This document shows positions 57,546 through 64,000 of a stretch of 64,000 bases of DNA, one piece after another (position 1 is the stretch's first letter; each line of letters begins with the position of its first letter). The translations under genes and the position numbers were made by a program. The DNA is from Euleptes europaea (lineage: Eukaryota; Chordata; Lepidosauria; Squamata; Sphaerodactylidae). The notes beneath the pieces were generated by a model that was given only the letters and a program-made list of their open reading frames with translations, did not search any database and was not told the origin of the DNA. The DNA is taken from positions 4,246,604 through 4,310,603 of the forward strand of contig NC_079326.1 in assembly GCF_029931775.1 (NCBI RefSeq), given 5' to 3'.

Positions 57546-60413
57546 AGCAAGTGGGTCAAAGCACAAAAGAATGTACAGCCATCAGGACAAATTGAAGCAA
57601 AGGCCATTTATGCAGGGGTATTTACTTCACAGTCCCTGCTGAACTGCTTCGAGGCTTCCTTTTCATTATTCATGATTTTACCGACCTCCAGACATGACTT
57701 CGCTCTGGCCTCGTTCTTCCCCCGCAGTTCTAGGATCCAGTTTTAGAACAAATTTAAATACTGCTTCGAGGCAAGAGTGACGCAAATTCCCCCTATTTCC
57801 ATGCATAGCTCTTAACTTCGGGTTTCTCTCCCCACGCCCATTTTGGCTTCTCCCTCCCACGTGTCTGTCCCTCCCATCCAACCCCTTCCCTCAAAGCAAA
57901 ACACAAAAGAGGGAGTTAAACCATCATGAATTGTGCAGGAAGACACAGAAGAGAGGCTGCAAAGGTTGGAAGGCAAGAAAGGTGGGGAGGAATAACCAGC
58001 AAAAGCACACATAGTCCCTTTAAGAGCTGACCCACCCCCTCCAAGTAAAGTGCAACATACTGCGTTTTCAAGGGGAGGGTCTCAGAAGCTCTGTGATCCA
58101 CTGGGGATGCCTAATTAATCACAAGGTACTCCTGGAATTGGCGGGGGGAAGAGCTCATGCATATGATGTTTGAGAATTCAGAGCAGAAAACTGCAGCAAA
58201 CGGAACGCAAATTTCCCCTCCATAAATGACCAAAGAGTTAGGAATCAAAAGCTTTCCGTTCCCAATAGGACTTTTCCCTGGGCAGTAGGTAAGAGTATTT
58301 GAGTATTTAAGGTGCATCCTTGATCTGTATAAGACTTGAGTATTTAAGGTGCATCCTTGATCTGTATAAATACAGATCTATATGCATTTACTTTTTGTTG
58401 AACAAGGCTCTGTTCATACAATCAGAGCCATTTGACTTTAATTCTACAAGAAACCCCTCAGACCTCTTTGCATTAATTAGTATAAGTAGAAGGTGGTCAA
58501 AATCACACATTTGCAGGATTGGGACCCTAGCTGAAACAACAATGAGTCATACCCCCTGCAAATATGTGAAGCATCATTGCTTTTGAAAATGAACTAGTAG
58601 ACTTCCACACTCAAGTGGGTTAGAAATTTCTGTCCCATCTACCTTTTACTGCAAGAATGAGAATGAAAAACACTAACCATATTTCATTCTCAGGTATCTG
58701 AAATAATTATCCTGCACTAGGACAATTTGAAGTAGATAGCTCATAATTATATATACCCCTGAAAAATAAATGTAAAACTTGTCCCACAAAAAACTACCTG
58801 ATATCTAAAAAATATCTGAGAGTCTCTGAAGAGAGAGGCCTCTACCCTTTCAGAGCAAACTTGAGTAACTGACTGCAAGTAGAGTTGTCGGGCTAGATTT
58901 TTCCTGACAGAGGATCTGAGTCTTCAACAGCTGTATGGCGTACAGAAATTCTGCATGTGTGCTTCTCATCACTGTGCTGTGGAAAAACAATTACCTGTTG
59001 AATTTCTGGCTGTTGTGCCAATGTTATAGGCACAGAATCTCTGTCAGGGGAAAAAAACCCTGTGGTAACTTTAGCTATGAGAATAAACAGGTGGCAATAA
59101 AGGTTGGCCAAAACCATTAATTTGGCAATTTTCACGTTCAAACCTGGGCAGACCACAAAAGCCATTTTTAAGTTAATGTTTTTAATTCCTTGATGTATTG
59201 TCATGGATACTCTCATGACAAGGGTCTTTCCTATGCCCATAACAACGAATGAGAAAGCAAGAAAACAAACCAAGAAAGGAATGTTGTCCATCAAAGTCCC
59301 TTGAGTTGGAGGAAATGATGAAATAGTAGCCATGAAGCAATCTGCAATCTACCTATGGGTGAAAAAGAAATGAAACCCTTGGTGATCATTTCCTCCTGGA
59401 GAAGGACTCTGAAGGACTCAAGAACACTGGTGTGGTTGGCTACAAGCACACTCCCAGACAACATGCTGATCAGAAGCATCGAGAGAGAGAGAGAGACGAT
59501 TTCTTCACTGTGGACGGACAGAGAAGGCTTGCTGCCTGCTGAGCATGCGGAAAGACAGGAGAACCGGAAGGATAATCACAACACACAACGCCACAGCATA
59601 GTTAAATGGGAAATAAGGAATCTTTCTGACAGTATGGTTGCTGCGTATGAAAGTGGGTTTTGCTCCTACCCATACTACCCTACTAGTAATGTCCAACTGG
59701 GCCTCAGAATGAGGTTTAAAAACAGCAGTACCTGGACTTCCCAGTGAGGGGTTCATGGCTGGAAATCTGGATATTTGTATCAAAATATAGAAGGGAAAAG
59801 ATTTTGCCATATTTGGGTATGCAAATGCCATCCTTTTGTGAAGAAACCAGGAAAATTTGGGAGGGAAACTAAAATTTCACCCCAAATAAACACTTTTCAA
59901 ATTATAATAATTTGGGTAGATTGAACCCAAACTTCAGCAATCCAAACCAAACCTATTCTGTCATTTGATTTGTCATTTAGATGTTGAATCAATAATATCT
60001 GTTTGCTTTTGGATGTCAAGACATTTCGTACATCACTATTCAATATTCCATCACCACTGGGACTTTGGCAGCAGTGATGAACATTTATCTTTTCTCCATT
60101 CTGTTCAGGATACACAATTTTGTGTCCAAAGCCAGGACTATGCTTTGAGTGAGACATCTGATACCAAAACAGTTGGATTTTCTCCCAGTCCTATTTAGGA
60201 CATGGCAAGGTGAAAAGCCCTTTGTTTACTTCAGGCATTTGGGTGCGGGTTGGTTGGTTGGTTTGATTATTTGGCAGTGCCTTTTCAAGCCTCTGGGAAA
60301 AGCCCTGGAGAAACTGTGCTCCTCATATAATCAGAATAACAACCTTTGCCAAGTTGAGCCTCCCCCACTCATGCCTAGCAGGTCTTCTAAACTGGCAATA
60401 ATGACCATTTATG
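57546..60413. other. Distal 3' UTR or intergenic DNA; short tandem duplication near 58300
   Basis: TTGAGTATTTAAGGTGCATCC...TCTGTATA occurs twice in tandem at about 58297-58330 and 58336-58369. AGGCCATTTATGCAGGGG at 57601 resembles a MITE end without a visible partner. The minus-strand frames at 58893-59333, 59291-59479 and 59505-59831 are discussed among the findings. Confidence 0.4.
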
Positions 60414-60732
60414 AAGAAGAAGAAGAACAAGAAGAAGAGTTGGTTTTTATAGGCTGACTTTCTCTATCACTTAAGGCAGAATCAAACCGGCTTACAATCG
60501 CCTTCCCTTCCCCTCCCCACACAGACACCCTGTGAGGTGGGGGAGGCTGAGAGAGCTGTGACTAGCCCAAGGTCACCCAGCTGGCTTCGTGTATAGGAAT
60601 GGGGAAACAAATCTAGTTCACCAGATTAGCCTCCGCCGCTCATGTGGAGGAGTGGGGAATCAAACCTGGTTCTCCAGATCAGAGTCCACCGCTCCAAACC
60701 ACCACTCTTATCCACTACACCAAGCTGGCACT
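60414..60732 (-). mobile_element. CORE-SINE (MIR/L2-type), near full length
   Basis: It is almost identical in layout to 17860-18148, including GTGTATAGGAATGGGGAAAC and CCTCCGCCGCTCATGTGGAG. The head complement ends TACACCAAGCTGGCAC. Confidence 0.88.
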
Positions 60733-61388
60733 ACATTTTATGCCAGTCAAAAATTTGGTTAAGACAGGAATGTGTATCACTGTCCCTTTTAGGGGTTCTG
60801 TACTACAAAGGTTTCTGAATGGGATTCTCTGCCACTAAAAGGTGGAGGAAAGGTACTGATGGAAGAAAAGGATTTTGCTGTTGGGGATGCGTTTTTGCCA
60901 CAATCCTGACATCTATGTAAAAGACCCGTGTCCAGTGTTTGGGCTATCCATGCAATCTTCCAAAGGGAAAGAAATCATTTAAGGATTTCATCTCTGGTGA
61001 CAACTTTCAACACAGCTAATATCTGTGAGTGGACAAATCACTTGACCAGAAATTGATACAGGGAAAATCCTAAATACTTCTTTCCTTCCCTGTGGAAGAT
61101 CATGGGGACAGCTCTAACAGCATTCATAGGTCTCTTATATTCTGGGATAGTGGCCAGTAGTCAGGAGAGACTTACAGTGGCGCCAAAATTGCTACTCTAA
61201 CTTTTGCTAGAGTACCTTGGGCATCCCAAAATGAACTATCCTAATAACCAGAACCTATTAGCCAAGCTAAGCTCCCTGGAACAGGTGGCACACAATGAGA
61301 GGGGACTCCGCACCACCAGAATGCGATCTGTTTCCCCAAAAGACAGATTGGAACCATTTTGCTTATTCACAGGCAGGCATTGTGCTTT
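60733..61388. other. Intergenic or 3' UTR DNA, nothing recognised
   Basis: No coding or repeat-family match is visible. Confidence 0.4.
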
Positions 61389-61396
61389 GTCTAGAC

Positions 61397-61591
61397 CAGT
61401 GGTTCCCAAACGTTTTGGGCCACCACCCCCTTGGTTCCACAAACTCAACCCCAGCGTCCCCTACCCTATCCAACAACACAGATGAAGGGGCCCACCTCTA
61501 GTGCCCCCTGCTGCCCCCTTGCCTCTTAGTGCCCCCCTAGGTAATCCCACCGCCCCCTAGGGGGTGGTACTGCCCACTTTGGGAACCACTG
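61397..61591 (+). mobile_element. Non-autonomous hAT, 195 bp, relative of 9403-9836
   Basis: Its ends are CAGTGGTTCCCAAACG and CTTTGGGAACCACTG. The 8-bp flanks GTCTAGAC (61389-61396) and GTGTAGAT (61592-61599) agree at 6 of 8. It shares CAAACTCAACCCCAGCG and TGCCCCCTTGCCTCTTAGTG with the 9403 copy but lacks its middle. Confidence 0.9.
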
Positions 61592-61599
61592 GTGTAGAT

Positions 61600-61797
61600 C
61601 ATGGGTGTCAAACATAAGGCCCGAGCTCTGGATCCGGCCCCTTGAGAGCTCTTATCCGGCCTGCGAGCGGGCCGAGGCAGCCACACACACACACACACAC
61701 CCCACTCTTGGTCTGGCCTGGCGAGGCATGGCCCGACACAACCAAGTGACATTTTTGTCATATTCGGCTCTCGTAACAATTGAGTTTGACACCCCTG
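61600..61797 (+). mobile_element. Second non-autonomous hAT, 198 bp, directly adjoining
   Basis: Its ends are CATGGGTGTCAAACATAAGG and GAGTTTGACACCCCTG. Flanks are GTGTAGAT (61592-61599) and GTCTAGAG (61798-61805). It contains a (CA)n at about 61682-61701. GGCCCGAGCTCTGGATCCGGCCC is a subterminal piece typical of this hAT type. Confidence 0.88.
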
Positions 61798-61801
61798 GTC
61801 T

Positions 61802-62103
61802 AGAGCCAGTGTGATGGAGTGGTTAGGAGCAGTGGATTCTAATCTGGAGAACTGGGTTTGATTCCCTACTTCTCCACATGAGCTGCGGACTCTAAGCTGG
61901 TGAACCGGGTTGTTTTCCCCACTCCTAATGAAACCAGCTGGGTGACCTTGGGCTAGTCACAGTTCTCTGAACTCTCTCAGCCACACCTACCTCACAGCAT
62001 GTCTGTTGTGGGGAGAGGAAGGGAAGGAGATTGTAAGCCGGTTTGATTCTCCTTAAAAGGTAGAGAAGGTCGGCATATAAAAACCAACTCTTCTTTTTCT
62101 TCT
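61802..62103 (+). mobile_element. CORE-SINE (MIR/L2-type), full length
   Basis: Plus-strand copy: head AGAGCCAGTGTGATGGAGTGG, B box GGGTTTGATTCCC, core GCTGGGTGACCTTGGGCTAG, tail AAAACCAACTCTTCTTTTTC. It starts within the right flank of the hAT at 61797. Confidence 0.9.
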
Positions 62104-63362
62104 AGAGGATATGTGGGAAGTTTTCAAGACAGAATAATTTGGGACTGGGGAAAGGCAGAGGAATTTCACAGCTTGTGATTTCAGAAACAAAAACATGCCT
62201 GCGCACACTCCAATTGTCCAAAGTAGATTGAAAAGGAGGGAGCGGGGTGAGGTGCACATAAATCCCATATAGCATACAAAGGGGCAGGAGCTGTGCTGGG
62301 CATATAGGGCAAATTTTACACCACAAGGTAAATAATTTGTAGTAGTTTAATTGTCATGGCTTTCTCCCCAAAAAATCGGGTGTTATATTTTGGTGAGATG
62401 CTGAGGATTCTGTAGTAGACACCCCTAGGTCCCCTCAAAGAACTACAGTTCCCAGGGTTCCTGGAAAGAGGAAACGACTATTAAATCATTATTAGTTTGT
62501 GCTGTAGATATGCCCTGTATTGCATAAAATGAAAGGTTTCCGCTAAAAATCCCCCTTCCTCCATAAATGGTAGAGGTAGTCCCTTGGTACTGTTGGACTG
62601 GTTTCACTGAAAACCATCTTGAATTCATTTCTTTCCTTTTTTACAAAACATTTTTTCTTTATTCTTAATGTTTTTTTTCTTATGTGTCTTTTTTGTTGTT
62701 TCCTGAAACTTGAAAACCTTTCCCTGCATAAAAAGTTAACAGACCTTCAGGCCAGGGAGAGCCCTTTGACTTCCCATCGCCTGTGGTGCACATGGAGTAT
62801 AGGTATTGTAATCAGGAGGAATGGCTGCAAAGGATTGGTAACATCTAGCAGCCCCCTTGCTGGCTGGCTTGCAAGGGTTTTCTCAAAAACTCAAGGCCTC
62901 AGGGGACAATGCAGATACAGACTTTGGCCATTAGAAAGTCAACTCATCTAGATTACTTTCAACAACACTTAAAAGTTTCACCTGAAAGGCAGGACTCTTG
63001 TCCTACCTAAACCTCCTCCTGAAAAACTGCCACTATTCCAGGGATTTTTTTAAGCCCCTTGTCAAGAAGATGGTTCTTGCACAGTTCACCTGGAAAGAGT
63101 ATGCAATCTTTCAAAGACTGAGAGTTGTTTGCTTCAAGTAGAGAGTTCTGTAGGGACCATGCCGGCAGCAAGGTTGTTAAACAGGATAGCAACCTGTGCC
63201 ATTCAGAAGATTCAAGCTGACCATTGGCATGACCTGTGCAGAGTGTGATGATCACAGTTAGACTGCTTAGAAATAAGGCTTATGGAAATCCTGGGAGCAA
63301 AGGCTGCAGAAGAAGCAAATCACAGCTAGAACTCAGGCTAAGAACCAGGGTTGGGCAAGTTG
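62104..63362. other. Intergenic DNA; short repeat piece near 62430-62480
   Basis: AAAGAACTACAGTTCCCAGG is, from memory, a piece of a common reptile DNA-transposon repeat. Nothing else is recognised. Confidence 0.4.
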
Positions 63363-63500
63363 GGGAGGGGCTCAGTGGCTCAGTAGAGGAGCCTCTGCTT
63401 TGTACGCAGATGGTCCCAGGTTCAATTCCCTGGAGAGCCACTGGCAGCCAGGAATATGCAGAACCAAGACCCAGTGGTTCTACTGGGCCATTTTAACTTC
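63363..63500 (+). mobile_element. tRNA-derived SINE (second type)
   Basis: GGGGCTCAGTGGCTCAGTAGAG is the A-box head and GGTTCAATTCCCTGG the B box. A relative of 41817. Confidence 0.75.
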
Positions 63501-63786
63501 CCACTGCCCTGCTAAAGAGAACTTGAGCTGCTGCTCTGATCACAATAATCCATAATTAATAACAGATCTTGATGACTACATGAATATCAAAGACAGAGAG
63601 GCCCTTTTCCTATCCTGTAGTCTAAGCAGTAATGCAAGATTCTAAACATGTTTAAATGGAAGCTAGGTTTAAATGCAAGTTCTCAAACTTCTTATATGAG
63701 GGAATCTAACATTAGAATGACTCTTTTGCTCTTTACCTACCTACCAGTACTTCATCGCCAAGTCCATTAGTGTCTTCTGATACATT
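63501..63786. other. Intergenic DNA, nothing recognised
   Basis: No coding or repeat-family match is visible. Confidence 0.4.
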
Positions 63787-64000
63787 GTGTGTGTGTGTAA
63801 AGTGCCTTCAAGTCGCAGCCAACTTATGGTGACCCCTTTTGGGGTTTTCATGGCAAGAGACTAACAGAGGTGGTTTGCCAGTGCCTTCCTCTGCACAGCA
63901 ACCCTGGTATTCCTTGGTGGTCTCCCATCCAAATACTACACAGGGCTGACCTTGCTTAGCTTCTGAGATCTGACGAGATCAGACTAGCCTGGGCCATTCA
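63787..64000 (-). mobile_element. 5S-rRNA-derived SINE, cut by window edge
   Basis: In reverse: the (GT)n tail and AAAGTGCCTTCAAGTCGCAG, then the body, then GGTCTCCCATCCAAATACTA (box C side) and GCTTAGCTTCTGAGATC (box A side). The last bases of the 5S-like head lie outside the window. Confidence 0.9.

Noticed and set aside
58893-59479. Vomeronasal or other chemoreceptor pseudogene
   Set aside because: The hydrophobic stretch suggested it, but I could match none of the known receptor motifs.
1-64000. Endogenous retrovirus, LTR retrotransposon or Polinton
   Set aside because: I found no paired long terminal repeats in direct orientation and no gag, protease, integrase, capsid or envelope motifs. 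The reverse transcriptases present are L1, CR1 and Vingi-like.
57546-64000. IGFBP2 on the minus strand, as expected from synteny
   Set aside because: No second CWCV thyroglobulin exon or IGFBP-like exon was found up to 64000. It probably lies further right.

Overview
This window is vertebrate nuclear DNA, most likely from a squamate reptile. Three tRNA-derived SINEs of the Sauria type, many CORE-SINE copies of the MIR/L2 kind, L1, CR1 and Vingi-like LINEs, Penelope-like fragments and many hAT-type DNA transposons sit around one four-exon host gene. I cannot name the species.

The only host gene I can support is IGFBP5 (insulin-like growth factor binding protein 5), on the + strand. Its coding exons are 13011-13341, 50458-50687, 53502-53621 and 56842-56973, all with GT-AG borders and consistent phases. 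They give a 270-residue secreted protein, close to the human 272. A TATA-like box with an adjoining AP-2-type site lies at 12280-12300, in front of a GC-rich 5' leader of about 685 nt. The 3' UTR starts at 56974, and its end is not clear. Intron 1 is about 37 kb and is filled with interspersed repeats.

Layout: 1-3400 is a 5'-truncated L1. 5346-7382 is a Vingi-like LINE split by a Sauria SINE. 7588-10490 is a nest: a hAT MITE holding a CR1, which itself holds a Penelope-like fragment and another hAT. 10490-12270 is upstream sequence with no recognised repeat. 12270-13341 is the promoter, 5' UTR and exon 1. 13342-50457 is intron 1, with CR1 in reverse at 19173-20310, a Penelope-like inverted pair at 23282-24418, a hAT carrying a captured PHKA exon at 38263-38944, and a 2.1-kb composite hAT with a CpG-rich core at 43145-45271. 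50688-53501 is intron 2 (LINE tails, Sauria SINE). 53622-56841 is intron 3 (two nested hATs with a palindromic minisatellite). 56974 to the end is 3' UTR and downstream DNA with more SINEs and two back-to-back hATs. A 5S-rRNA-derived SINE runs off the right edge.

The commonest repeat is a ~200-bp element with ends TAGGGTTGCCA/TGGCAACCCTA. Eight copies have 8-bp target duplications, which places it in the hAT superfamily. The most unusual objects are the PHKA first exon inside a hAT element and the hammerhead-ribozyme-like cores in the Penelope-like repeats.
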